From: Diphasiastrum complanatum | Lineage: Eukaryota; Streptophyta; Lycopodiopsida; Lycopodiales; Lycopodiaceae | Direction of reading: 5' to 3' | DNA length: 64,000 bases | Assembly: GCA_029204225.1 (NCBI GenBank) | Contig: CM055095.1 | Location: 35,553,078-35,617,077, forward strand | Shown: positions 1 through 12,206 of the stretch, piece by piece | How the letters are laid out: each line of letters starts with the position of its first letter | How positions within the stretch are numbered: the stretch's first letter is position 1 | Translations under genes and position numbers: made by a program | Notes under the pieces: model-generated | What the model was told of the DNA's origin: nothing | The model's input: the letters and a program-made list of their open reading frames with translations, nothing else | Databases searched by the model: none

Positions 1-353
1 CTCGTTGTCTTTTAGAATATATGCCGAAAATGATATCTGCCACCCGCCTCTTGAAGACTCATGGGGATACTTGGCTAGAAACTCATTGATTTTCTCCTCC
101 ATGGACTTTGGACGTCGAAAAGCATGGCTGGAAGATATGGATCTCGAGCCGCAAGATGTAGAGGCTTGGCCCTCCCCCTGGTTCTGATCTTGATCTTGAT
201 TGTCCATTCCTGTATCGGGGGGCCTTGATCCTGTACAGTTGGTCTCTCGGCATGTGCGTCTTGCTCTTGATTGGAACTGGTGCTGGCCGGGTCTTTCAAG
301 GGTGGCAGTGGAATCACCACTACGATTGATTGTGGTTGCTGCTCCATACTCTT

Positions 354-859
354 CTAGCAAGCCTTCAGATCATTCTTTGCTTGTGCCAACTCTTGCAATT
401 CCCCTCGCCGATAGTTGTCGAAATCCGCCTGGTACTTGGCAAATGTATCGGTATAGACCTGCACCTGTTTTCTGAGGAGATCCACCTCAGCTTGGCTGAG
501 GGGTCTGTTGACGGGTGCAGGTTGTGCCAGCCATGCCATCTTCTCTGCTTGTAGGGCCGTCACCTCTACTCCTAGGCATTGGTTTTTTGTTTCCAATACT
601 GAAATTTGGGCCTAGAGCGGAATGAGACATTGTTGTAGTTGTTGTTGGATCTCCTGGACCTTGGTCTGGGCATCCGTGGTAGATTTGGATAGGGCTGTGA
701 CATATCCTTGGAGATCTGCTTCATACTTCTTAATCTTTCCACCTTAGCTTTTTCTGATTGTTCATGTTGTTGGGCGATCAGCAGGACTTGTTGTGACTGA
801 CTGATCTTAGCCAGCAGCTGAGTGTTGCTCATTGCTAACTCCAATACACGACCATCCAA
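354..859 (-). pseudogene. Coiled-coil C-terminal part of Gypsy-associated extra ORF, broken
   Basis: Two overlapping minus-strand frames, 859-572 and 596-354, with a continuation to about 30, encode a Gln/Glu/Lys-rich stretch with heptad-like spacing, so a coiled coil is likely. The second frame (LSQAEVDLLRKQVQVYTDTF and onwards) has the same layout as a plus-strand protein at 10,181-10,860: a Thr/Pro start, a leucine-rich helix, an F-D-x-x-R/K region, then an E-L-A-x-A-K segment. The reading frame shifts at least twice, so this is a decayed copy. It lies downstream, in the same direction, of a Gypsy integrase at 4,342-3,480, as expected for an extra ORF between integrase and 3' LTR. No function is known to me. 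The window edge hides any 3' LTR. Confidence 0.5.
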
Positions 860-1199
860 CTTTGTTTTGGCAACTACCGCTTCCTAGACATAAGCTCCCA
901 AGATCTGGTAGGTCGTCGTGATATGTATAGGACCGGTCGGTACACTGGTGCTAGCAAGGGCTTGTTGTGAGGAGGTCACAACGACCTGTATTGTGTCATC
1001 GTCGTCTTTGATAAGTTTCTCTGGAGATTTTATGCCATCAGGTGCGGTTGGGGTCAGCACAATCTGGCGAAGGTATGAACGTTGTCTGCACAAATGCGTC
1101 ATCAGGCAACCATTTGGTTGCCCCCAACAGCCTTTACTAGAGTGATGGGTGGTGTGGGAAGAGTGAAAGTGGCAATGAGGGTGGCAGTTGGAATAGAAA

Positions 1200-2291
1200 C
1201 TATGGTGGTGGCAGTAGCAAGGGGAATGGAAGAAGCGATGGTAATGGAAGTTGGAGACCAAACAAGGATGACGAGGAAGGTGTGGAAGAGGAAGAAACAT
1301 CTACAGATGTGGTTTGTACAGATGAAAGAAGAACGGAAGCAGAAGCAGCAGTGGAGGGGTGAACTGAAGAAGATGTGGTGGTGGTAGAAACGGAAGTGGT
1401 GGTGGTGGTGGTGCGGCATTTGGTAGCAGGTAATGTAGATGAAGAGCGGGCAGCGCCACGCATTCTCTTGTTGGCCGTCATGTCAATAACTACAGGTTGA
1501 TGGGAGGTGGAGGCATCAAAAGGTGGGTACAATGAAGTGTGTGGGACGGAGGTGGACAAAACAGAGGATCGGTGAAACCCACACACCTTCTCTTCGAGAA
1601 GCGCACAAGCAAAGTTACATAGTTGGGGACTTGTTGTGATGCGATCACGCGTGTTAGGTTTGATGGCAATGGAAAGCTCGTGGAGCAGGAAGGTATGCCA
1701 ATCGTATGGCATTACCGAGGGGCTCGGGAATTCTATAAAAGATTCCATGATCTGGCTGAGCAGCTTAAATTGGATGCGATCCTTGCAAAATGTTGAAACA
1801 ACTAGAAAGTTGTCCGCAAAGGCGCATAGCAAATGCGCAGCGGCCTATATTGTTGGGTACATGATAGCCTCTATTAGGTACTCGTTGTTAGTCTAGATCA
1901 AGATTTCAGGGACAGTCTGGGTTATGAAGGGCTTGATCAGGCTTTTGGCTTGGCGGTGGGAGATAGGTTGACGATCACTGGACACAATGTTGACAGTGAC
2001 CATGGCGTTAGCATTTATGCATACCTTGTACGTGGTACCTTGGTATAGGATGTGGAAATGCGACTTTGGCACGTCCCATGTTGCGTAGGCATGGAGAGCT
2101 AGTCCCATGTTGATGTCAGAGGAGAATAGCTCCGGGAAAAATCCCATTGCTTGAAGAAGAGGGCCAGCAGTCTGAAGCCAAGGTAGGATTAAGAAAACAG
2201 ACGGTAGGGGCCAAATCTGGGTGACAGAGGACACTTTGCGGGTTATGACTTGCTTGGTGCCAGTATCGTCAGAGGAGGAAGAGGAGGCCAT
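1200..2291 (-). pseudogene. N-terminal part of the Gypsy-associated extra ORF
   Basis: A minus-strand frame starts at ATG 2291 (MASSSSSDDTGTKQ) and runs to 1200. Two in-frame TAG codons, near 1893 and 1835, break it. The frame is the same on both sides of each stop, so simple point mutations would explain them. About 240 residues look like a folded domain rich in hydrophobic and aromatic residues. A Ser/Thr-rich low-complexity linker follows (about 1,450-1,230). Further frames then lead into the coiled-coil part at 859-354. I recognise no family. It may be the additional ORF that some Ty3/Gypsy lineages carry after pol; a captured host gene is the alternative. Confidence 0.45.
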
Positions 2292-3479
2292 ATAAGCGGT
2301 GTGAGGTTAAGTCTATTAACAGAGAAAAGTTGGAAAAAGTGATAAAAATGGTAGAAACAGTAAAAAGATTAAAAAGTAAAAAACTATGGAAATCGTAAGA
2401 TGGATGGTGGCAATGATGGTTCTGAGCGCAGATCTAAGATTGGTGAGTGCAGATGATGGCCGGTAGAAAGTTTGGTAGCAAACGGAAAACTTGAGAATTT
2501 TGCACGAAAATTCGGTAGAGCTTCGCTGGATGAAGTGACAAATGACTCAAATTCTGCCCTTATATAATGGAATTTAGAATGCGTATTAAGTGAAATGCAT
2601 TCCCAACTTAGTTCCAATCAAATTTTTGCAGGGACCTTCTTCACACAATTCTAAGACCTCATAGAGGTCTGCAAAGGTCCAGAAGCTGATTTGACTGCCC
2701 TACGAAGAATCTGCTAGGGTTCAGGCTGTCTGCGAGAGTTCAACTCTCACATGAGGTCATCTCTCGCACAACTTGTTCCAGATGTTGGATTTTCAAGATC
2801 AGACCCTGTAGGCAGGCTAATTTCACTACTTCGATTCCAGTTATGTCCTTTGCGAAGGTTGGTTTGCTGATCTTGATGCTTTGCGAAGATTTTGAAGATA
2901 TTGCCCTTTTGAACTCTCACAAACACTCAAATTTGATAGTTTTTTTGTCAGTAACTCTCGCAAAGATTTTCATAGATGCATTTGAGTCAGATCTAGTGAC
3001 TATCAAAGTTTCAAAAGTTAACTCCCAAGGGATCTCAAAAAATCATGGAAAAAGTGCTCTTTTTGAGTGTTTTTTGACGAGATCGCGAGATTTTTTTATC
3101 CTTAACTCTGGCATACTAGTATGCCATTGCATCTAGGTCAAATGCGACTATGGAGAGTTTTCTTGAAATTTTGATGGACATTTGACAGCTGATCCATTAG
3201 TTTAAATGAATTCTGTCTATATTTTGCCACATTTTCTTGAGATCGATGTCTCTGATTTGCAAAAATGGAGGCTGAGTGATGTAATCTGATGATCTGCTTT
3301 TCGATTGATCCTATCTGAATCTAGATTTCACTTGGATCTTGTCAGATGATGTTGGATCTACTCAAATCTTGTTGGATCTTGATGGATTTGGCTTGATCTG
3401 ATTAGATTTCCCTAGATCTGGGTGTGATGACCTTGAAGATGGACTTTTTGTGACTTGTCATCACCATCCCTGATCTGTT
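2292..3479. other. No gene seen; spacer between Gypsy integrase and extra ORF
   Basis: The stretch is AT-rich and has only short frames in all six readings. It lies between the integrase stop (about 3,480) and the ATG of the downstream ORF (2,291), both on minus, so it is probably internal Gypsy sequence. Several short GATCT-containing words recur at about 3,290-3,425. I see no LTR boundary. Confidence 0.4.
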
Positions 3480-4342
3480 TCACTGTGGTGACCAATACTT
3501 GTGCAATCGGCTACCATTGACGGGCGTGTCAAAAGGCGTCCCATCTAACTTCTCGAGGTCCACGGCTCCATGGCTGAGGATTTCCTTTACTCGGAACGTG
3601 CATTTGCCAGTGAACTTCAACTTGTCTTTCATCGCCTTGGTCTTATACATGAGGACCAGATCTCCAGATCAAAGATCTTTCTTGTGCAACCGGCAATCAT
3701 GCCATGCTTTGTGTCGTTCTTTCTCAGCTGCCAATGCATGTACAGCTAGTAAGCGCATCTTACAAAGTTTATGCAGTGCATCATGGCGTAATTGTAGAGA
3801 TTTGGATTTATCAAAGTGTTGCGTTGTGGCAATTCTCAATGAGGGTACCAAAAATTCTACTGGCATTACTTCATCCTGACCACAGATTAACTGAAATGGC
3901 GTTCAATCAGTGCTTCCTTTGTAAGCTGTCCTGAATGCCCATAGAGCAGCATGTAACTTGTGTTCCCAATCAAATCTGCTAGTTTCGACTGTTTTTGTGA
4001 GTACTCTACACATGATCTTATTGGATGATTCGGCTTGTCCATTATCGCGAGGATAATAAGGCGTGCTGAATTGATGGATCATGAAGAATTCCTCCAATAG
4101 GACTTTAATGGTCTCATTGACGAAATGATTTCTGCGATTGCTTACTATCTCCATCAAGCATCCGAAGTGCACAATGATATTCTCATACAACAACTTGGCA
4201 GTTGCTCGAGCGTCAACTGTTCGCACTGCCTTGGCTTCGACCCACTTGGTGAGGTAATTTGTGGCCATGATAATATATCGAGATTGTGAACTTTTTGCGG
4301 TAGGGTGAATTGGACTGATATAGTCCAATCTCCACTTTTCGA
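3480..4342 (-). pseudogene. Ty3/Gypsy integrase fragment
   Basis: The frame from about 4,342 to 3,903 carries a Gypsy-type integrase core, with WRLDYISPIHPTAKSS, then YLTKWVEAKAV and TPYYPRDNGQAESSNKI; the last is the region around the third catalytic acid. After a frameshift it continues at 3,866-3,669 with the C-terminal part. A further frame ends near 3,480 with LHKYWSPQ and a stop, typical of the end of this integrase class. Frameshifts and an in-frame stop make it inactive. Upstream it is cut sharply at about 4,342, where Copia sequence begins. No RT or RNase H of this element is present here. Confidence 0.8.
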
Positions 4343-4868
4343 ATGTAGACTCTATAGTACGACGAATTGTTGTCATATCCTACCAGAAATCCATGTTCAG
4401 CTTTCTCATCAAGCTTCTTTTGAAGCTTATCAGGGATATGTGCATAAGCTGCACAACCAAAGATTCTAACATGAGACAGGTTGGGCTTTCTTTCCCACCA
4501 TAATTCGTGTGGTGTCATGTGAGGGACACCAGACTTCCCTGTCTTGTTTTGGATGTATGCAACTATATCTACTGCTTCAGCCCACATTACTCTTGGAGCT
4601 TTTGAGTAGGCCATCATACATCTGGCAGCTTCCATCAGGGTCCTATTCTTTCATTCTGCAACACCATTGTATTGTGGTGTGAAGTTGCAGTTCTTCTGTG
4701 AATGATGCCACGATCATTGCAGAAGTCAGTGAAGCGATTCGAGATGTATTCACCACTTCGATCTGTTCTTATCTGCTTTACTTTGTTGCATGTGCATCTC
4801 TCTGCCCAAATCACATACTCTGTGAATTTATCAAATGCTTCTGACTTATTCTGAATGAAGTACACTCT
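4343..4868 (-). pseudogene. Copia integrase fragment (lineage B)
   Basis: Minus-strand frames 4,865-4,635 and 4,635-4,343 give the Copia integrase catalytic region and its downstream part (IRTDRSGEYISNRFTDFCND, then MEAARCMMAYSKAPRVMWAE and WWERKPNLSHVRIFGCAAYA). The same protein occurs on plus at 8,740-9,240, so this is a second copy of that family in the opposite direction. A frameshift separates the two frames. The copy ends abruptly inside the sequence GYDNNSSYYRVY, where Gypsy integrase takes over without spacer. Confidence 0.8.
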
Positions 4869-4869
4869 A

Positions 4870-7053
4870 GTGAGCCGATGATGGATTGAAATGGGTAGTG
4901 CTTCATCTCCTCCTTTTATGTCTCGGTTTGAGGAGACTGTTCATTTGATAGCTTTAGTCCAGAGTCGAGTGAAAAGTGACTTGGTTTGTAGTTGGCCATT
5001 CCATACTTTTCTAGTACGTTGTTGAGATATCATTGCTAATTGGTAAAGATCAGTCTGTTGGGTCGATTTCATTGGATTTGAATTCCGCGACAATAGTGGG
5101 CCAGTCATCTTGTATTCCTGAGCCAGCACGCATTTTGTATCCTTCATTAGATTCAGATTGTTACTGAATAAGAGTGTATCATCTACGTAGAGAGTGATGA
5201 TGTTGAAGTAATCTGATACAGACTTGAAGTAGACATTCGAGTCTACTAAGTTTGGAATAAAACCATTTTCTATCAGAAATACGTTGATCTTCTGGAACCA
5301 GGCTCTGGGTGACTGTTTCAACCCATAGAGCGCCTTGTGGATTTTGCATACAAGGTGTTGTTGCTTGTCGTTGAGTTTGTATCCCTCTGGCTACGTCATA
5401 TAGATCTCCTCTTCGATGGTTCCATTGAGAAAAGCGGTCTAGACATCCATCTGGTGGACTTCAAGATCTGTTGCGGCTGCAAAGGAGAGGAGTAGGTGGA
5501 TCAACACATGTTTGATGACTGGGCTAAAGGTTTTTGAATAATCCAGGTCTGGAATCTAAGAAAAGCCTTTGGCGACTAGCCTGGCCTTGTAACGATTTAG
5601 CCTTTCTTCAACGTCGTACTTTGCCTTAAATATCCATTTGCATGGAATCGGTTTTCGGTCCTTTGGCAGCTTAGTGAGTGTACATGTTTGATTTTCCATA
5701 AGAGAATCAAATTTAGTGTCCATTTCTGCTTTCCGTTGGTCAAATCAGGAGTAGACATCGCCTCAACAATTGTGTTTGGTTCTTGCACGAAGTAACAGAT
5801 TGGATCATCCATAAATCTGGATGGGGGTTGTCTGGATCTGTTCGACCTTCTAGGTTGAACTTCGATCCTCTGATGTGGGTTGACTCGTTGAGGTTCTAAC
5901 TTATTGTCTGAGCCATCGTCGTTATTCAGCAGTTGAATCCCTAGATCGAAATTGTCTGGTTGTCCGATCCTTGGGTCGGAATTATCAGCAGCTTTTCCTT
6001 TGTGGTCGATGAACTAGTCTTCCACAGAAATTACATCTCTATTGGTGAATGCCTTCTCGGTATCCGAATTGTAGAGCTTGTATGCCTTGTAATTTGGGAA
6101 ATAGCCGATGAAGATCGTCTTCCTACTCTTATCATCCAGCTCCCTGCGAAAGCGATGCATCCAAACACTCGAATATGTTTGAGTGATGGTTCTGATCATG
6201 TCCACACCTCATATGGTGTCTTGGAATTCAAGATTTTGGTGATGGATCGATTCTACAAATAGGCAGCTGTAGTAACAGCTTCTGTCCAAAATTTCTTTGG
6301 AAGAGAGGCATGGGCCATCATGCTCTTGGCACTCTCGATGAGTGTCCGATTCTTCCGCTCATCTACACCATTGGATTGAGGTGAGTAGCTGGTTGTATAT
6401 TGTTGATGTATCCCATTGGCCTTCTAGTACTCCTTGAATTCTATGGAGAGGTACTCTCCCCCTCCATCTGTGCATAGCACCTTAATCTTCCTCTGGGTCT
6501 GGTTCTCTGTAGATGCCTTGAACTGCATGAAGAACTTGAATGCTTCGGATTTGTTCTTCAGATAGTAGGTTGCAGTCCTTCAAGAGAAGTCATCGATGAA
6601 GGTTAGAAAATAGAGAGCTCCCCCTGTAGAAGCAGTCTGCATCGGGCCACAAATGTTGTTGTGTACAAGGTTGAGCAAGCCCTTGGATGTATGAATTGAG
6701 TTTGAACTGAAGGGACTCCTAGCATGCTTGCTAATAATACAGCTTTCGCATGGAGAAGTATGCTTGCTAATTGAAGGCAGATCTTGTACTAGACTCTGAG
6801 TTGACATTTGCTGAATACTATTGAATTTAAGATGGGCCAAGTCTGAAATGCCACAGCATATCAGTTGATTCAGAAGTGGTTGTGTGAAAAGCTTGACTAT
6901 TAGAAGAATAGCAATGGCTGAGTTTGTATAGATAGCTTCGTCTGTTTCTGTTACCAAAGCCTTGCTAGCTTTCAGCCCTCTGCCTAACGAAAGAAAGTCA
7001 AAAGACACAAAGCGGAAATGTTCACGAACATCATGACAAAAAGACACGAACAA
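4870..7053 (-). pseudogene. Copia gag-pol remnant (lineage A): integrase to reverse transcriptase
   Basis: Reading minus from 7,053: GAG-pre-integrase and integrase N-terminus (AHLKFNSIQQMSTQSLVQDL, then CESCIISKHARSPF and LYFLTFIDDFS), integrase core in shifted frames, then a post-integrase piece at 6,205-6,014 (RKTIFIGYFPNYKAYKLYNS). The reverse transcriptase follows at 5,340-4,941 with LYGLKQSPRAW and the active-site box LYVDDTLLF. Many frameshifts and stops interrupt it. gag, protease and RNase H are absent or unrecognisable. A related copy lies on plus at 38,709-40,112. Both ends are truncated, at 7,053 and at the lineage B fragment at 4,868. Confidence 0.8.
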
Positions 7054-7179
7054 GAAAAATTTGTGAGAGAGAATTTTTTGCGGTACGGCTAAAAAAAGTC
7101 AAACGACATGACACGAAAATAGTCGTGACACCTTTTCTGCCCTCACGCTCCAAAACGGACCAGCAAGATCATGCAGCGA

Positions 7180-10178
7180 GTGGAGGGAGAATAATGACAA
7201 GGCAGTAGCCTTGCTATCATCTTCCATCGAAGATAGTCTCACACTTAACCTGGAAACACTCTCCAAAGGTAAGGAGATGTGGGATGCACTACTCATGAGA
7301 TTTCAAACGAAATCAAGAAGTCAAATAATGATGCTGGAAGATCAACTAACAAATCTACAGTGGGATGGGAAAGACCTCATTTCTTTTGTAAGGAAGATGT
7401 GAAGGATCTATTTCTATCACTACATAACTTTGGAGCAGAGAATGTAGTGTCAGTTGAGAAGTAGCTCACTTACCTGTTGAAAGCCTTACCTAGATCTTTC
7501 TAGACAACCAGAACACTACTCGTGAAAGATCCTACAATAAACCTCGAAAAGGCAATTGTCCAGATTTGAGAGGAAGTCGAGGCGAGAGAACACCTTGATT
7601 ACAAGGATGGTTCTAACCAGGCCCTCTACGGCAACAAAGAAAAGTCCAAGGAGCAATTTAAGCCTAAGAGGGAGTCAAACCAAAGGCAAGATCATGATCA
7701 GCAAGCAGAGAGGACCAGCAAAGGCAACTGGAAGAGCAAAGGGAGTTCAAAACAGCAAGGTGGAGAGAAGAAGGCTTGCGTGAGATGCAGAAGAGATGGA
7801 CACATAGTTGATACATGTTGGCTCAATCCAAAGATTGAGTGTATCCACTGCCACAAGAAGGATCATGCAGCCATCGATTGTCGTCTGAACCCAAGAAACA
7901 AATCAGCGCAGAACAAACAGGAGAACAACAACAGTTCATCCTATGTCGTGGAGCCTGAGAGCTCAAAAATGGGCAGAGAGAGATCGAACAGAAATTGTTC
8001 GACCACCTACATTTGTGAAGACGTGTGTGTAGCATCAACATCTGACACACACGATGTGATCCTAGATTCAGGAGCCACCTCAACTTCATGACATCAAGAC
8101 GAATCATGTCTGATTTCAGAAGTGCTGATCCATCAAAATTCATAGTTCTTGGAGATGGATCCAAATATCAAGTGAACGGTGTTGGTTCACTGTGGCTCAA
8201 CACCAATGGGAGAGACAGACAACTCGAAGACATTCTGTTCGTGCCTACACTGCAGCAAGACTTGCTCTCTGTGGCAAGAATAGCAGATGCAGGGATGCGT
8301 GTGACATATTCTGACGAAGCATACAAAGTGATTGATGCCAATACCAGTACCATGATCACTCAAGGCAGAAGAAAAGTGAATCTATATCACCTGAAGGTAT
8401 GCTTGCCTGCAGATCAGGTGCATCATACTCATGATGATTCGCCAGACACTCTGTGGCACAGGAGACTATGCCACATGAACTCAATGGCACTTTACCAAGC
8501 AAGCCATCATGGAGCGATAACAGGGTCAACATCTCGAATGCAACCAGCTCAACCACCTGTGATGCATGTTTGAAGGGTAAGATGTCGCACACTCCATTCG
8601 TCAAAGACTCCTACAGAACGACCCAGATTCTGGAGTTATTGCATTCTGACATCTGTGGGCCTTTCAATGTGATCTCAGTAGGAGGCTCAAAATATTATAT
8701 AACCTTCATTGATGATTATAGTAAATTTGCCAGAGTGTAATTTAGTCAGAATAAATCTGAAGCACTTGATAAATTCACAGAATACGTGAATTGGACTGAG
8801 AGATGTACAGGCAACAAATTGAAGCAGATCAGGACAAATCGAGGTGGCAAATACATCTTGAATCACTTCACTGAATTCTGCAATGATCGTGGCATCATTA
8901 CAGAAGGACTGCAGCCTACACATCATTGCACAACGGTGTTGCAGAGAGAAAGAATAGGACCCTGATGGAAGCTGCCAGATGCATGATGGCCTACTCGAAG
9001 GCTCCAAGGGTACTGTGGGCTGAAGCAGTAGCTATGGCCGCATACATCCAAAACAGGACAGGTAAGTCTGGTGTCTCTCACACAACACCACACGAGTTAT
9101 GGTGGGGTAGAAAGCCCAACCTGTGTCACATCGGAATCTTTGGTTGTGCAGCTTATGCACATATTCTTGATAAGCTTCGAAAGAAGCTTGATGAGAACAG
9201 GGTTATGACAACAACTCGTCATACTACAGAGTCTACATGCCAGACATGAGCATTGTGAAAACAGTTTGAGATGTCAGATTTGATGAGAGTAGGACAATGG
9301 CCAATGATGATCTTGTCAGCTATGAGGTCTTGGAGAGATAGTACTATAACCTATCGCCAGTGACAGAGAGAGCAGAAGACGAACACGAAGATGAAGAGTT
9401 TCGAGTCGCTTCCCATTCGAGTGATGAATCTGAAGACAAAAGATTCGAGAGACAGCCTACTGCTACGGTACCTGTAAACCAAGATGGTTCTGGACCTAGC
9501 AGAGCAGACAAAGACAAAGACATTGTTGTCCCAGGAGGATCTCCTAGAAGGTACATGCCAGACAACTCTGTTTCTACATCAGAAGAGTTCTATGAATTCA
9601 GTGGCGAACCACAGACTTTCAAGGAAGAGATTGAATGTCCAGAGAAGGACAAGTGGATCCAATCCATGAACCAAGAGATGGAATCCATGAGGAAGAACCA
9701 GGTATGGACGTTGCAACCATTACCACATAAGCGCAAGACTGTCAAATGCAAATGGGTTTTCAAGCTTAAGTATGGACCGGATGAAAATGTCTCGAAATAC
9801 AAGGCAAGACTGGTAGGGAAGGGATTTTCTCATAGATATGGTATTGACTAATCCGAAACCTTCTCTCCCATCATCAAACATTTGTCCCTATGTTTGTTGT
9901 TTGCATATGCAATTTCTTATGACCTCAGGATCCACATTGTGAATGAGAAGAGCCTTCTTGCATGGCGAGTTAGACGAAGAGGTCTATATGGATCAACCCC
10001 CAGGATATGTCTTGAATTCACTTCCTGATTATGCATGCAAAATGCATAGAAGTATCTACGGTCTGAAACAGTCAGTTTGACAATGGTACAAGAAGAAGGA
10101 TCAAGCTCTGAGATCATTAGGATTCAAGCCATTGATGGCTGATTCCAATGTGTATGTCGGAGTTACAGCTGGACAATA
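7180..10178 (+). pseudogene. Copia gag-pol remnant (lineage B)
   Basis: Plus-strand frames give, in order, gag (about 7,186-7,560), two CCHC zinc knuckles (7,783-7,890, CHKKDHAAIDCRLNP), protease active site LDSGATSTS (8,070-8,090), GAG-pre-integrase (LWHRRLCHMNS, 8,450), integrase (8,560-9,240, LHSDICGPFN, FIDDYSKF, RTNRGGKYI), an acidic linker (9,360-9,540), and reverse transcriptase (9,640-10,170, KCKWVFKLKYG, LDEEVYMDQPPGY, IYGLKQ). Stops and shifts occur at 7,402, 8,092, 8,738, 9,249, 9,851 and 10,078. No LTR or primer-binding site is attached. The element stops before the YVDD box, where coiled-coil protein sequence begins. It is inactive. Confidence 0.85.
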
Positions 10179-10180
10179 CC

Positions 10181-10916
10181 ATCAGGGTCTCCTGCTGCTG
10201 CCACCTCCACGACCGTTGATTCTGGTGATGCTCTAGGATTAGTTTCCAGCCTTGGGCAAGTGATCCAGTCTATGCTGGATGAGAAGAAGGAAATGGAACA
10301 GAGGATCTCTGATCTAGGATCCGAAAACACTCTGATCATCCAGAAAATTGTCCAGCTGGATCGAGAGGTGAAGATAGCCAAGCAACATGAAGAAAAGACT
10401 GAAAGCGAAAAGATATTGGCCCAGCAACAAGCTGATCGCTTGGAAACCTACATCAGCTTCCTGCAAAATGCCCTGACAACCGCACAGGATCAAGTAGATA
10501 AGGTAGTGCAAGATGCCAACCAACAGGTGTAGCTGCTAAAGAGGCAATTACAGATGGCCGAACAAGATCGCACACGGCTTCAATGTGAATTGGATGCGAC
10601 CACCCTTGAGCGTGATGCCTATCTGCAAACACAAATACCCGATCATCCGGTCACACCGACGGAGATTGCATATTTGCTCAAGAAAGTGGAAACATACAAA
10701 GTGGCCCTTCAGGGATTCCAAGGCCGCTTTGATAGGTTCAAAGGAGCAGCTTCAACCGAGTTGGCAAAGGCAAAAGAGACCATCAACGCCTATGAAAAAG
10801 CCGCCGCTCAAGTGTTGGAAGCCGGACCACAAATCCCCGTCCCAGTTTCCTGCCGCATAATTTGGATTTCAATACTGCACGCCTTGACTTTATGGAGAAG
10901 GTGCAGTATCATTTAA
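10181..10916 (+). pseudogene. Second copy of the coiled-coil extra ORF
   Basis: From about 10,181 the plus strand encodes an Ala/Thr-rich lead followed by a long Glu/Lys/Gln-rich coiled coil (SMLDEKKEMEQRISDLGSEN and onwards). One in-frame TAG at 10,530 breaks it, and the same frame resumes (LLKRQLQMAEQDRTRLQCEL). The later part (VTPTEIAYLLKKVETYKVAL) aligns by eye with the minus-strand protein at 500-354. After 10,860 a frame change leads to a tail with FMEKVQYHL, which parallels SMEEKINEFL near position 90 on minus. A polypurine stretch and LTR-like sequence follow at 11,451-11,458. This agrees with an ORF placed just before a 3' LTR. Function unknown. Confidence 0.5.
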
Positions 10917-10959
10917 TTAAGATTCGACGCGAAGCCAATAAAAGTTCCCAATAACTGCA

Positions 10960-11457
10960 TATTGCAGGTGTCGTGGGACCGCTACCAGTTTATTGGAGTC
11001 ATGTGGTTCTGGATTTGCATCATTTATGTACTCACCTACTCATGGATTTCCAAGGTTTGATGGCTTCTTGTGGCAAGATGGAGATGGAGGCTCATTCATG
11101 GAGTTTTATGGTGGAGACATAGCAAGAAAGGACAAAGTTGGAGGAGACAAGCAAGCAAATGGTCATCACTCACATTTATTGTTTAGTTTCTATAATTTTC
11201 CAGAGAGTTCAAAGTTTAAAGCATGGAGGAATCATTTCATTCACATTCTATTTGGTTCTTCATGTTCTAGTTATATCTTGATGTGTAAAATTGATGTAAG
11301 AAATAGTGAAGCATCCAATTTGGACACTATTCTCTATATCAATTATGAAAGATACATAGAACCTTAGAAAGGAGATCCATACTTAGGATGGACATCATTC
11401 TAAAGTTGTATCAAAGTTCTATTGTCAAAACTATGCCAAAACTAGTTGAAGAGGGAG
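10960..11457 (+). other. Unassigned stretch before an LTR-like sequence
   Basis: One open frame of 124 codons (10,993-11,367) has a Gly/Asp/Phe-rich start but no motif I recognise. It is probably internal retrotransposon sequence, since it ends in a purine-rich run (GAAGAGGGAG, about 11,448-11,457) directly before an LTR-like TGTGAGAGATTTC. Confidence 0.3.
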
Positions 11458-12027
11458 TGTGAGAGATTTCAACTACTTTAGTCTAGTTTAGTCATATTTT
11501 GGTAAATTGTCAATAAGAGGCCAAAACTCATTTTAGACTTAGAGATAAACTTTTTGAAGTTATATTAGTTTATAATACATTCAATAAACACTTTTTGAAA
11601 GTGTGGGAAAGTTGGTAGTCGAGTTTGAGAGAGATTCAAATTTGAACTTTGGGTACATTGAATCTAGACCCAAAAATAGTAGGGTTTACATTTTGGAGGG
11701 AAAGCCAAGTGGCCAAATAGGATTTGGAAACTCTATAAAAGGTTGTAACTCGTGGAGAGAATTATCTTCTCTCTTCTCTCTCTCATTTCATCATTATACA
11801 TGGTTCTCTTTGGGTTCTACTACTCATTGGTGCACTAGCTTGGTGTTATCTTGCAATCTTGTGTGTAGAATGCTCATATTTTGCTATTTTTGGTTTCACA
11901 CGTGTGAAATACAGTAGGGAATTGTAATTGTATGAACAGCAAACATATTTTATATTCTGGTTCATGTTTGATCAATATCTCTTAGAGTTTACATCTCATT
12001 TTGTATGTAGATGCTGATTTTTCTACA
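11458..12027 (+). repeat. Probable 3' LTR (plus orientation)
   Basis: The stretch begins TGTGAGAGATTTC right after a polypurine tract and contains a TATA-like box CTATAAAAGG at about 11,733-11,742. A pyrimidine-rich CTCTCTTC leader follows, as in LTR promoters. The right end is set at TTCTACA (12,027) only because LTRs end in CA; this edge is uncertain. No second copy is seen in the window, so it could be a solo or orphan LTR of the coiled-coil element. Confidence 0.4.
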
Positions 12028-12206
12028 TTGACAGGATTGTTGGTTTGCTCCTCATTGTAATCAAAGATCAGGGACATGGATTGGATCTTGAATGATTTGA
12101 AATTCTTCACATCTTCTACACACCACTTTCCGACATACTGAACATGCCTGCAAATTTTTTTCCAAAACTAAGCAGCCAAACCAGCACTTTGTCTAATTGA
12201 CCCTCC

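Noticed and set aside
1102-1419. His-rich minus frame of 105 codons
   Set aside because: It is an out-of-frame reading of the Ser/Thr-rich linker of the Gypsy-associated ORF. Composition comes from GTGGTG runs.
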